A stretch of 64,000 bases of DNA, from assembly GCA_963763885.1 (NCBI GenBank), contig CAVXQD010000001.1, forward strand, positions 248,001 through 312,000. The letters run 5' to 3'. Within the stretch, counting starts at the first letter, position 1. Each line of letters begins with the position of its first letter. The stretch is from JANNBN01 sp963763885. Lineage in GTDB: Bacteria; Actinomycetota; Acidimicrobiia; Acidimicrobiales; JANYDT01. The position numbers were made by a program, and so were the translations under genes. The notes beneath the pieces are model-generated. The model was not told the origin of the DNA. It made no database searches and saw only the letters and a list, made by a program, of their open reading frames with translations. This document shows, one piece after another, positions 17,504-26,132 of the stretch.

Positions 17504-18340
17504 ATGGTGAAAAGTCCAACGCCTGCTCGGCGCACAAGTACTCACGTCGAGAACAGCCCAAGATGTTGGCCGCTACGAGACATGTACGCCGCAGCGAAGA
17601 ACGTCGGTGCGAAGAGCTGGAATCAGATCGAAGCCCAGTTCCTACAAGCTATGTGGGCCTTCGATTCTTCGGTCGCGTCGACCGTTGGCCGCCAAGATAT
17701 GACCGACGAAGAAAAGACCGCATTGTCTGGCGATCTCCAGAACGGCAAGGGCGACTTCTTCAACGACCTGCTTGCCCTGCTCCTAGAAAACTGCTCAGGC
17801 ATCGGGTCGCTATCCGCCCGGAATGCAGTACCCGGACTCATCGTTCGAACGCACAACCTCGACGGGGTCTACCCGGCAAAAGGACCGATCGAATTCTTAC
17901 TCGAAGCAAAAATGACCGGTACGCCAAAACACGTTAACAGCCCGAAACAGAAACCATCGGGTCGCCCCGGCTCCGCCGACCTCGACAAACGAGTCAAAGA
18001 ACTTGCCTTCAAGTCGATCGATCTCAAGGGCGAATACAGCCGCCTTCGAACGTCTGAAGGTCACGAACCAGCAGCTGGTCCGTCAGGTGACCTCACGACG
18101 TGGCTTCGAGCTAGCTCACCCAAAATCCATTTCTTTCTCGCAGTTCGGGTAATCGATGAATCGGATTTCGCTCGTACGCTCCAATGGGCGCGGACTGTCC
18201 AGCAAGTAGTCGACTCAGTTGGCCTGTTCTGCTTCGAGCAGCACTACGGAATGTACAGACGCAAAGAAGGAGTGCCCGCCGAACTCGAATTGGAGCGGGT
18301 GCTCTACCGAGCGTGTACGGATTTGCGGTCGATTTTATAG
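17504..18340 (+). CDS. Candidate type II restriction endonuclease, PD-(D/E)xK-like
   Basis: A 278-residue protein that I do not recognise as a named family. It contains NLDGVYP (D120) followed after 13 residues by IEFLLEAK (E134-x-K136), spaced like the catalytic D...ExK of PD-(D/E)xK nucleases, within an alternating hydrophobic-strand context. The short GKGDFFNDLL helix before it is common in such folds. It directly follows an adenine methyltransferase in the same direction, the usual arrangement of a type II pair. A second possible start is the Met at codon 27 (17582). Specificity cannot be read. An orphan protein of unknown role remains possible. Confidence 0.65.
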   Translation: MVKSPTPARRTSTHVENSPRCWPLRDMYAAAKNVGAKSWNQIEAQFLQAMWAFDSSVASTVGRQDMTDEEKTALSGDLQNGKGDFFNDLLALLLENCSGIGSLSARNAVPGLIVRTHNLDGVYPAKGPIEFLLEAKMTGTPKHVNSPKQKPSGRPGSADLDKRVKELAFKSIDLKGEYSRLRTSEGHEPAAGPSGDLTTWLRASSPKIHFFLAVRVIDESDFARTLQWARTVQQVVDSVGLFCFEQHYGMYRRKEGVPAELELERVLYRACTDLRSIL

Positions 18341-18459
18341 AGCACTCGGTGACTCGTGAGCTTCCTAGCTGGTCGGCGGCGCGCTGATTGGCGCCGGGTG
18401 CATCGTCTCGGGCAAGGTGTCCGGAAGTCTTGAGCGACGCGCCGGGACGAGGAGTGGCT

Positions 18460-19686
18460 GTGAGCACTGAACTTGGGAGCAACCAGAAAGTTGACGCTGC
18501 GGCGGCTGGACTTGACGAGGGGCGCCTTGCTCGGATTGGCGAACACTTCCGGTCCCGGTATCTGGACTCGGGAAAGATCGCTGGTGCGCAGGTTGCGGTT
18601 GTGCGCGGAGGGGTCCTCGGGTATTTCGAGAACTTCGGATTCCAAGACAGAGAACGCAACATGGCAGTGGCCGATGACGCAATCTGGCGGTTGTACTCCA
18701 TGACCAAGCCCATCACCGGCGTCGCGATGATGAGCCTGTATGAACATGGCCATTTCCAGCTCGACGATCCGATTGAACGATGGATTCCTGAATGGCGCAA
18801 CCTCACGGTGGAGGTGCCAACCGCAGAGGGCGGGACACAAATCGTGCCTGCCAACCGTCCGCCAACAGTGAAGGACATCCTCACGCACACGTCTGGCATC
18901 GGATACGGCGAACGCAACAAAGACCTCGTTATCGGTGAGCGCAACTGGCTTGCAGGCCACGACCTGGAGTCGATGTCCAAGGTGTTCGCCGAATGGCCGT
19001 TGCGTTTTCAACCAGGCACAAAGTGGCTGTACTCGCACGGCATGGATGTTGCGGCCCGGCTGGTGGAGATCATGTCGGGTATGCAGTACGACGAGTATCT
19101 GCGTACCCAATTGTTCGAACCGCTCGGCATGACCGACACCGACTTTTGGGTACCTGAAGCAAAAGCGGGGCGCTTGGCTGCCAACTATGCGCGCAACGGG
19201 CGCAAGGAACTCGTGTTGCTGGAAGACCCGCAGAAGAGTGTCTACCTGCATCGCCCAAAGTTGTTGAACGGCGGGGGAGGACTGGTGGGAACTATGCACG
19301 ATTACCTTCGCTTCGCAACGATGCTGGCCAACGGCGGCGAGCTTGATGGTCGTCGTCTCCTGTCTCGTAAAACCGTCGAGCTGATGACCAGCAACCACTT
19401 GGCAGGCAACGGCGAGATGGCACAATTCGCAATTCCTAACGGGTATGGCGAGGTCGGTTTCGCTGGCAACGGATTCGGCCTCACGGTTGCAGTCTCCAAG
19501 GGCCCCGGCGCTACCGGAGTCGTCGGGTCCGCCGGCGAGTTCATGTGGGGTGGCGCTGCTTCCACCACGTTCTGGGTGGACCCGTCGGAAGAGTTGGCCG
19601 TTGTCTTCATGACGCAGCTGATGCCCTCGGGCACGTTCAACTTCCGTGGCCAGCTCAAGACCCTCGTATACGGCGCCTTGTTGTGA
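18460..19686 (+). CDS. Serine hydrolase, beta-lactamase/esterase family (class C fold)
   Basis: A 408-residue beta-lactamase-family serine hydrolase. The catalytic SxxK is seen in LYSMTKPITG (near residue 80), the second motif as YSHGMDV where class C enzymes have YxN, and a late WGGAASTTFW as the third motif. No signal peptide is visible, so a cytoplasmic esterase is more likely than a true beta-lactamase. The GTG start at 18460 has GAGGAG seven bases upstream and beats an in-frame ATG at 18388. A paralogous hydrolase of the same superfamily is convergent, with 153 bases between the stops. Confidence 0.87.
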   Translation: MSTELGSNQKVDAAAAGLDEGRLARIGEHFRSRYLDSGKIAGAQVAVVRGGVLGYFENFGFQDRERNMAVADDAIWRLYSMTKPITGVAMMSLYEHGHFQLDDPIERWIPEWRNLTVEVPTAEGGTQIVPANRPPTVKDILTHTSGIGYGERNKDLVIGERNWLAGHDLESMSKVFAEWPLRFQPGTKWLYSHGMDVAARLVEIMSGMQYDEYLRTQLFEPLGMTDTDFWVPEAKAGRLAANYARNGRKELVLLEDPQKSVYLHRPKLLNGGGGLVGTMHDYLRFATMLANGGELDGRRLLSRKTVELMTSNHLAGNGEMAQFAIPNGYGEVGFAGNGFGLTVAVSKGPGATGVVGSAGEFMWGGAASTTFWVDPSEELAVVFMTQLMPSGTFNFRGQLKTLVYGALL

Positions 19687-19839
19687 CAGCGCGCCGACTG
19701 TCAGCTGGAGAGGTCAGGGTCGGCAGGTGATCGGATTCTTCACGCGTGTCCGGCATGAGGTTGATGTAGAAGTTGTTGCCAACGTTCAACGAGAACCCGA
19801 ACGAATCGGGAGCCGAATTTTCAATGCTTTGACATGGAT

Positions 19840-21267
19840 TTACTCAGGGGCGCGCATACTGGACAGTGGCGCGGTACCGAGGAACAGCGGGACGACGGGC
19901 CACTCTGCTGTAAAGGTTCCGGCAGTGGGGTCCAACACGATCTCGAGGCGGTGAGGCGTCTCCAACACAGCGACGTCCACGCAGACACGACCGTCAACCG
20001 AGGTTGTTGCGCACGATGCGAACGCGGCATCGGCGCCAATGGTCCATTCGGTGGAGAGCGACAACGTGAGGGGCGTACTGCTTTCGCCCTCGTGCACGGT
20101 GATCAGTTTCCCGGTGGGGTCAACAGCGATGTGGGTTGCTGGCCGATGCGAGTTGGGTGTGAATGTTGCAGAAGCGAAATTACCGCCAGCCGGATCGAGG
20201 TGAGCAAAGCTGCCGCCTAACCGGTTTTGAACCGTCGGAAGCGCAAGGTTAATGAGCCGTTCTGCAAGGGCCTCATCGTCGGGGCTTGGCGTGTGGGTTG
20301 CATTCCCTGCTCCCTCCATGGCTGGCACGAGGTGTTCCCAGATGAGGTCCATGACGGTCTGCATCACTGCGGTGCAACTGAATAATGCCACCACGGCGTC
20401 CAACTCTGGCAGGACCACCATGTACTGCCCAAACGCGCCATCGCCACGATAACCGTGGCGAGACATCCACAGCTGGAATCCGTAGCCCCGGGCCCAGTCA
20501 GGCTCAACGCGTTGCGGGTTCGCGACCTGCACACTTCCTGCGGCGGCTACCCAACCTTCCGGCAAGAGGCGAACGCCATCAGCTACCCCGTTGTCCAAAT
20601 ACAACTGGCCCAGGCGAGCAATGGCATCCAAGTTGGTATGTACACCTGAGAAACCAAGATCGGTCCCGGGGACGTGCTGCGACCAGCGAAAGTCCTGAAT
20701 CCCAAGCGGGTCCAGCACGCGAGGGCGCAGGTAGTCGACCAGCCGTTCTCCTGCCAGGTTCTGCAGGATGGTGGCAAGTGCAAGCACAGGTGGCTGGCTG
20801 TATGCGAACAGAGTTCCTGGTTCGGCGTCGGGTGGCAGCGTGAAGAACCCGCGCAACGGATCCTGTGCATCGGCGAGGTAGCTTTCGAGCAGCATCTCCC
20901 TGTCGTGACCAGTTGCCATGGAGGCAATGTGGCGAATGCGAAGACGCCGTGTCCGGTCGTCAGCGTCTGTGAAGTAAGCGGGCAGATGATCGCTCACGAG
21001 GTCATCCAGGCTTAACCGTCCTTCGCCAAGCTGCAGTGCCAAGGCAGTCCCGGTAAACGACTTGCTGAGCGAATAGACCAACCGGGACCTACGGGCGTTG
21101 TGTGGGGCCCAATAGCCTTCGGCGACGCGATGACCGTGTCGTTGGATAATGAGGCCGTGGGGCTCGATCCCCTGGCCCGCCTCCAACGCATCGATGAACG
21201 CCGAGATGCCAGCTGCCTGGACGTTCTGTTGGGACGGAGTGCTGGAGTCGATGCGCATTCCGACCAT
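19840..21267 (-). CDS. Serine hydrolase, beta-lactamase family
   Basis: About 475 residues. The SxxK nucleophile motif is YSLSKSF, the second motif FAYSQPP, and HGYRGDGAFGQY fills the KTG/HxG place. The C-terminal roughly 110 residues form an extra beta-rich domain, as seen in many actinobacterial members. An in-frame start 99 bases further upstream would overlap the end of the wall-anchored surface protein gene, so the ATG at 21267 is chosen, 25 bases after that stop. Co-transcription with the surface protein gene is likely. No secretion signal is apparent. Confidence 0.82.
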   Translation of the reverse strand: MVGMRIDSSTPSQQNVQAAGISAFIDALEAGQGIEPHGLIIQRHGHRVAEGYWAPHNARRSRLVYSLSKSFTGTALALQLGEGRLSLDDLVSDHLPAYFTDADDRTRRLRIRHIASMATGHDREMLLESYLADAQDPLRGFFTLPPDAEPGTLFAYSQPPVLALATILQNLAGERLVDYLRPRVLDPLGIQDFRWSQHVPGTDLGFSGVHTNLDAIARLGQLYLDNGVADGVRLLPEGWVAAAGSVQVANPQRVEPDWARGYGFQLWMSRHGYRGDGAFGQYMVVLPELDAVVALFSCTAVMQTVMDLIWEHLVPAMEGAGNATHTPSPDDEALAERLINLALPTVQNRLGGSFAHLDPAGGNFASATFTPNSHRPATHIAVDPTGKLITVHEGESSTPLTLSLSTEWTIGADAAFASCATTSVDGRVCVDVAVLETPHRLEIVLDPTAGTFTAEWPVVPLFLGTAPLSSMRAPE

Positions 21268-21292
21268 GGTGGCACGTCCCGGGCCGTTGCTT

Positions 21293-24200
21293 TCAGTCGC
21301 TGTTTTTGCGGCCCCTCGGTGCACTGAACCCGGCGAGACTTCGTACTCGCCGTTTGAGCCAGGCACTTCGATGCTGGAACCGCGTTCGCGAGAACGCCAT
21401 CACCATCACGCCAGCACTGAGTATCCAGAACCCAACTTGCAGCAGTTCAAGCACTGCCGCACCCGTGAGCGCCAGAGCGCTTGGATCTGCGGACCGCTCC
21501 ACATCGAGTGGAGTCGCAATTGCGACAGATCCAGCCTCAGGTCCCATCGTCGTGAAGGTTGGGGCTGGAGACACACGTTCGACGAGGATTGGCTGGGACG
21601 ATGTCGTGGCCCCGCTGAGATCAACCACCGTCGTGGTTGAGTCGATCGAAACGCTTGGTAGGGGAGTTGTGGGACCTGGTTGCGACACTTCGGGTACGAG
21701 TGTTGCTTCGGGAAGAGCGGCAGCGATGGTCGTAAGAGGGGTTGTCGGCAACGCCGTTGCTGGTATGACCGTTACTGGTATCACCGTCGTGGGTATCACC
21801 GTTACTGGTATCACCGTCGTGGGTATCACTGGCGTGGGAACCGCCGTGGTGGGAGCCGGTGGGCCGAGGGTCACGGGGAGCAGTGTCGTAAGCGTCGTGA
21901 GCGTCGTGGGGGTGGTGGTCACCGTGGTCGTTGTCGGCATGGTGGTTGGTGCAGTGCTCGCTGACAACGGTGTGGTTGTCGTTGTCGTCGTGGTCGACGT
22001 CGTGGCGGGACCTGTTGTCGTGGTCGATGTCGTTACGGGACCTGTTGTTGTTGTCGATGTTGTTGTCGATGGTGTTCCCCCAACGGTTGTTGTCGAGGTG
22101 GTGGATGTCGAGGTCGTGGTCGTCGTCGTCACGATCGGGGCGAGCAAACCAACGTCCACGCTCGGGTCCGTCTCGGTCCCAAGCGGCAGGGTGATCGTCG
22201 AAGCCAGTGGGTTGCTGTCGGCGTTCCTGTCTGCGCCAACGAGCGTTGTCGTGGGAGTCCACCCCACAGGTGGGGTGACCGTCACCAGATACGTGCCGGC
22301 AAACAGCGAATCGAATCGATATGCGCCCGAACCATCCGTGAGGGTCGCCCTGGCAACGCTCCAACCTTGGATGGTCGTGCCGGTCAGTGAAACCAAAACG
22401 GCATCCAACCCAGGTTCACCAACGTCTTGGAGGCCGTCAGTGTCGGTGTCATGCCACACCCGATCCCCGATGGATCCTGCGCCGGTGATCCCGGCGTCGA
22501 CGGATCGCATGGCGGTTCCTGGTGCAAGGACAATTGCAGCGCTTGTGCCGGTTGATCCAACGTCAGAGTCCACCGCACCATCCGTGCCTGCCGACCGGAC
22601 CGTGAACGCTTGTGATCCGGGAACGCCAGCGGTTGTGGTGTACGTCACGACATAGGTACCCGACGCAAGCTCAGTTACCGCCCACAGTCCATTGACTCCG
22701 GTCACTGCCGTCGCGTTGACCGAGTTACCTAGGCTGTCCGTGCCTGTCACTGCCACGTCAACGCCGACGATCCCTGGCTCGCCGAGGTCCTGTACTCCGT
22801 TGTGATCCAGGTCCGCCCAGGCACGATCGCCAAGCGAAGAACCGACCACGCTGATAGGAGCATCCACCGGGCCGATGGGCTGCAGCAACCCGGTCGCGCG
22901 GGCTTGGGCCACGTTGAAGTAAATATCCGCAGCATGATTGGCCATTGGTGTCAGCGTGAGGTCCACGGCAAATGTGTCGGCTGAGGTAAAGGCGCCGGGG
23001 CGTTGAACCCGCAGAGCAGTGACCGACCCGATGGCTGTCGGGCAGTCCAAGGCGGTTCCGCTACCGCTTACCACTGATCCTCCGGTGGGCGCAGTGCACC
23101 ATACGGTGGCTCCGCCGACGAGGTTGGTTGCGCCAGCCGCGTCGAGGTCCACGTTGGGCCCACTCGTGTACAGGATTGTGACACCGCCTCCGGAGTGCAC
23201 GGCTGCGGCAGTCAGTCCGATCGTCCCAGAGAACGAACTACCGGAGGAACCGTTTTTGGGAAGAACATCGATCACGTCAACGTCTGAAACGTTGGGACGG
23301 TTACTGATGTTTGAAACCTGCATTCGCCAAGCAACACTGCGCAGCGACGCAGCCCCCGGGCGGTTCACTTCTACGGTGACGTCAAGCGGTGTCAGCTCAA
23401 TCGCCACAGACAACGGCGTGACGATATTGATCTGTGCAGATACGGTTCGGAGTGGGTCCTCCGATGGGTCGCCTGTTGCTGTGATGAGAGCGGCCGACTG
23501 CCGTTGGCCCGTGGCCGTTGGTGCAATCCGAACCGAGTACATGATCGGCGTGACCGGTGCATTCACGGCGACGTCGCCGAAGTCCCAGCGAACGTAGGTC
23601 TGCCCTGCATCGCAAATCAGTGTTGCGCCTGGCGGTGCCGTTGTGGTGGCGAGCTGGTGGGTTGGGGAGGAAGTCAGCAACTGAGCATCGGCCGGAAGGC
23701 AATCCTCAACAATCAGCGCTGAAGGTAATGGTGACGCTGCGCCCGAGAAGACGACAGGCGTCAACCTGTAGTTGATGGTGTCGCCACCCGAAACCGTAGG
23801 TGTACTGGTTGTCCAGAGCCCGGTTCCCGGGTCACGCACTTCCTTTTGGATGCGTCCGATCGCAGTGCCAACGCGGAGTCGATCTCCGAACCACCCCGTC
23901 AACGTCGCTGGATCGAATGATGACTCAATCGACTCTGCAGCGCTTGACTCGACGAGGTCCCCGATGGCCTGGCTTCCCGGGAGCATCCGAAACGAGCCGT
24001 TGACCGTGAGGTGTTGGCCGACTGGAGCAGGCCGGACAGCCAAGCCGACCGAAACCCACGCGAACACGATGTCCGATGCAACGCCTCCGGATGGAAGCTG
24101 CAGCCGAACGCGGACTCGGTTCACCGCGGTGTACACGCCTGTTGCGCTCAGTGTCACGTCGTTTCCCGGAACCATGGATGGGTCTGTGAACCACCCAGCC

Positions 24201-26041
24201 GGAGAGTCCGTTGCGAGGCACGTTGATGCGCTCCCCATCCCACCGAGAGTGCCAGCGCCGTACTCCACCACGAAACCGAGAGCTGACGGATTTTGGTCGA
24301 AACTGCCTGAGACGGTGCGGTTGTTGTATGCGCTCAACCAGACTGGCTGTCCAGCGGAGGGAAACGCGTGTAGACCGCCTCCGGCCACGGCTGAGGAGAC
24401 GGGGTAAGAACCCGCGGCAAGCGCAAGCTTCGCGTTGTCCCACGCGTTACACCCAAGAAAAGACAAGTCGCCCATTCCTGCGGCGGACCTGTTGCCAAAC
24501 GTCATCACGCTGAGGAGCCGCTGCCCGGCGACCAACACACCGTTGCCGGATCTGAGACCTGTCGACCCGGTTGGCCCCTCTTTGATCGACCAGTCCGGCG
24601 AATAGATCGACGGTGCCGTGTTGTCCGCTGTGCCGGGGACTCCGGTGAAGAACGTGTCGAACTGGCCATTCACCTTCAACACGTTGTCGAACACCCGGTG
24701 GTCATTGAAAGCTGCGTTGGCCGCGGGGTCGTTGGGCGCGCCATCTATTCCAATGGGCGCAAAGTCAGTGAACTTATTATCGAGTTTCAAGGTCCATTGG
24801 CCTGGAGACAGCTGAACACCAAGTTCTGAAACAACGGAGTTTGGGATCTCGTAATCAATCCAACCCGTGATGACGTAGCCGCGGTCTGTCGGGATGGCTT
24901 GGCCGGTTGGGGCCGCCGCAAACCGAGGACTGGTGTAGACGGTTGTGTCTGCACCCGCCACGGAGATCGACACTGGAGCACCGGGGCCGGACTGGGTACA
25001 GGTCCACGAGCCAGAGTTCCTTACGGCGTTCAGGGCTGACGTGGTTCCGTTGATGGAACTCGCAGGCAACGAATAGGTGAGGCGGCCGTCAGGCGAGTCT
25101 CCACACCCCGTCATCCGTGCTCCGAAAGACGCCAACGCATTTGCGCCGGCGCCAAGCCATGCAGCAGAGGTTGTGGTGCCCGGTGGATACAGACTCTCCG
25201 GCTCAAGATGATCCGTCCAGGTAATCGGGCCAAGGAGCGGGGTGCTGCCTCGCGTTCCACCTGGTGTAGTGATCACAATGGGTTGGTGTGTCCACCCACA
25301 TTGGCTGGCCGAATCAAACGAGCAAGGCCGACGCTCGAAGTAGACGTGACCGCTGTTCTCGATGTCAGAAGTTGTGTTCTTCGACAGGTCGAAGCGTGCC
25401 CGCGCGCTGATGACCGCAGCAACGGGTCCTGACGTGACTGCGCTGACGAGCGGAATGTCTGCGGAACTGAATTTTGCCGAAACGGGATCTGTTGCCGTGC
25501 CGTTGGGAACTTCCGGGCGCACCTTCACCCGAAACGGATAGGTGACAACACTGCCGCCCGTCCGGCTGCCAACGAGGCATGTGATCGATTGGACAGGGAG
25601 CGTCGTCCAAGACGAAATGGTGGTCGGCACCTCTGGGTCAGGAAGGGAAGCGGGGTTCAACGTCGACCCCGAAAGGCAGAACGGGGGGAGCGGCTCGGCC
25701 TGGGTACCTCGCGCAAGTTGAATGGTCACCACTGCGTCGACCTCTGTCGCCGAGCCCAGCCCCACTTCCACGTTGTACGTCATAAGGTCGTTCGTCCGGA
25801 CCACATTGTTTGTGGCGTCGGTGTCAGCCCCGGGACCGGCAGATGCGTCGAACGGAGCGACCCCGTCGACTTGAGACATAGTCACCGTGACGTTGTCAGG
25901 GCCAGGGGCAGCCGACGCACCGTCGGACAACGGAAGCCACACGATCGCCGCGACAATCAGGGCAACTGCAGCCAGGAACGCCGAAGTTCGCCGATAGGAC
26001 GCGAGACCTCGCGCCAGAAGTCGTTCGCCGCGACCGCCCAT
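21293..26041 (-). CDS. Giant cell-wall-anchored protein with SdrD-like domains and LALTG sorting signal
   Basis: 1582 residues. The N-terminus has a basic stretch, a hydrophobic helix (about 20-37) and an ASAAPG cleavage region. About residues 50-1030 are beta-rich, with DUF11-like segments such as DPGTGLWTTSTPTVSGGDTINYRL. Two SdrD_B-type domains follow at about 1040-1280, starting GDRAWADLDHNGVQDLGEPG and GDRVWHDTDTDGLQDVGEPG, which carry Ca-binding Asp loops. Then comes a Thr-rich stalk with repeated VIPTT/VIPVT units, and at 1523-1527 an LALTG signal, a membrane helix and a basic tail. That layout is an LAxTG sortase substrate, displayed on the wall. Adhesion or matrix building is plausible but not shown. 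Confidence 0.88.
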   Translation of the reverse strand: MGGRGERLLARGLASYRRTSAFLAAVALIVAAIVWLPLSDGASAAPGPDNVTVTMSQVDGVAPFDASAGPGADTDATNNVVRTNDLMTYNVEVGLGSATEVDAVVTIQLARGTQAEPLPPFCLSGSTLNPASLPDPEVPTTISSWTTLPVQSITCLVGSRTGGSVVTYPFRVKVRPEVPNGTATDPVSAKFSSADIPLVSAVTSGPVAAVISARARFDLSKNTTSDIENSGHVYFERRPCSFDSASQCGWTHQPIVITTPGGTRGSTPLLGPITWTDHLEPESLYPPGTTTSAAWLGAGANALASFGARMTGCGDSPDGRLTYSLPASSINGTTSALNAVRNSGSWTCTQSGPGAPVSISVAGADTTVYTSPRFAAAPTGQAIPTDRGYVITGWIDYEIPNSVVSELGVQLSPGQWTLKLDNKFTDFAPIGIDGAPNDPAANAAFNDHRVFDNVLKVNGQFDTFFTGVPGTADNTAPSIYSPDWSIKEGPTGSTGLRSGNGVLVAGQRLLSVMTFGNRSAAGMGDLSFLGCNAWDNAKLALAAGSYPVSSAVAGGGLHAFPSAGQPVWLSAYNNRTVSGSFDQNPSALGFVVEYGAGTLGGMGSASTCLATDSPAGWFTDPSMVPGNDVTLSATGVYTAVNRVRVRLQLPSGGVASDIVFAWVSVGLAVRPAPVGQHLTVNGSFRMLPGSQAIGDLVESSAAESIESSFDPATLTGWFGDRLRVGTAIGRIQKEVRDPGTGLWTTSTPTVSGGDTINYRLTPVVFSGAASPLPSALIVEDCLPADAQLLTSSPTHQLATTTAPPGATLICDAGQTYVRWDFGDVAVNAPVTPIMYSVRIAPTATGQRQSAALITATGDPSEDPLRTVSAQINIVTPLSVAIELTPLDVTVEVNRPGAASLRSVAWRMQVSNISNRPNVSDVDVIDVLPKNGSSGSSFSGTIGLTAAAVHSGGGVTILYTSGPNVDLDAAGATNLVGGATVWCTAPTGGSVVSGSGTALDCPTAIGSVTALRVQRPGAFTSADTFAVDLTLTPMANHAADIYFNVAQARATGLLQPIGPVDAPISVVGSSLGDRAWADLDHNGVQDLGEPGIVGVDVAVTGTDSLGNSVNATAVTGVNGLWAVTELASGTYVVTYTTTAGVPGSQAFTVRSAGTDGAVDSDVGSTGTSAAIVLAPGTAMRSVDAGITGAGSIGDRVWHDTDTDGLQDVGEPGLDAVLVSLTGTTIQGWSVARATLTDGSGAYRFDSLFAGTYLVTVTPPVGWTPTTTLVGADRNADSNPLASTITLPLGTETDPSVDVGLLAPIVTTTTTTSTSTTSTTTVGGTPSTTTSTTTTGPVTTSTTTTGPATTSTTTTTTTTPLSASTAPTTMPTTTTVTTTPTTLTTLTTLLPVTLGPPAPTTAVPTPVIPTTVIPVTVIPTTVIPVTVIPATALPTTPLTTIAAALPEATLVPEVSQPGPTTPLPSVSIDSTTTVVDLSGATTSSQPILVERVSPAPTFTTMGPEAGSVAIATPLDVERSADPSALALTGAAVLELLQVGFWILSAGVMVMAFSRTRFQHRSAWLKRRVRSLAGFSAPRGRKNSD
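21771..21830. repeat. 30-bp tandem repeat in the surface-protein stalk
   Basis: A 30-bp unit beginning GTTACTGGTATCACC occurs twice (21771-21800 and 21801-21830) with partial copies on both sides. On the coding (minus) strand it encodes the alternating VIPTT and VIPVT pentapeptides of the Thr-rich stalk. Repeat-number variation would change stalk length without shifting the frame. Confidence 0.8.
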
Positions 26042-26132
26042 TTGGCCATCTCATCGGCATCTTGCAAGGCAGAGTTGAGTGTCACACCCCATCGGCCACA
26101 CTGGATGGGTGACTCACCCTCCGCCGGTTCCT

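Noticed and set aside
18304..19425. 373-codon minus-strand frame opposite the first serine hydrolase
   Set aside because: The plus strand carries the SxxK motif and a good ribosome binding site. The minus frame is Cys/His/Arg-rich and has no domain.
18460..21267. Serine hydrolases considered as antibiotic beta-lactamases
   Set aside because: Neither has a signal peptide and the second and third active-site motifs deviate from class C enzymes; esterase or peptidase-like roles are more common for such proteins.
21306..22655. 449-codon plus-strand frame
   Set aside because: Antisense of the Thr stalk and SdrD-like domains of the wall protein. It has Val-rich low complexity and no recognisable domain.
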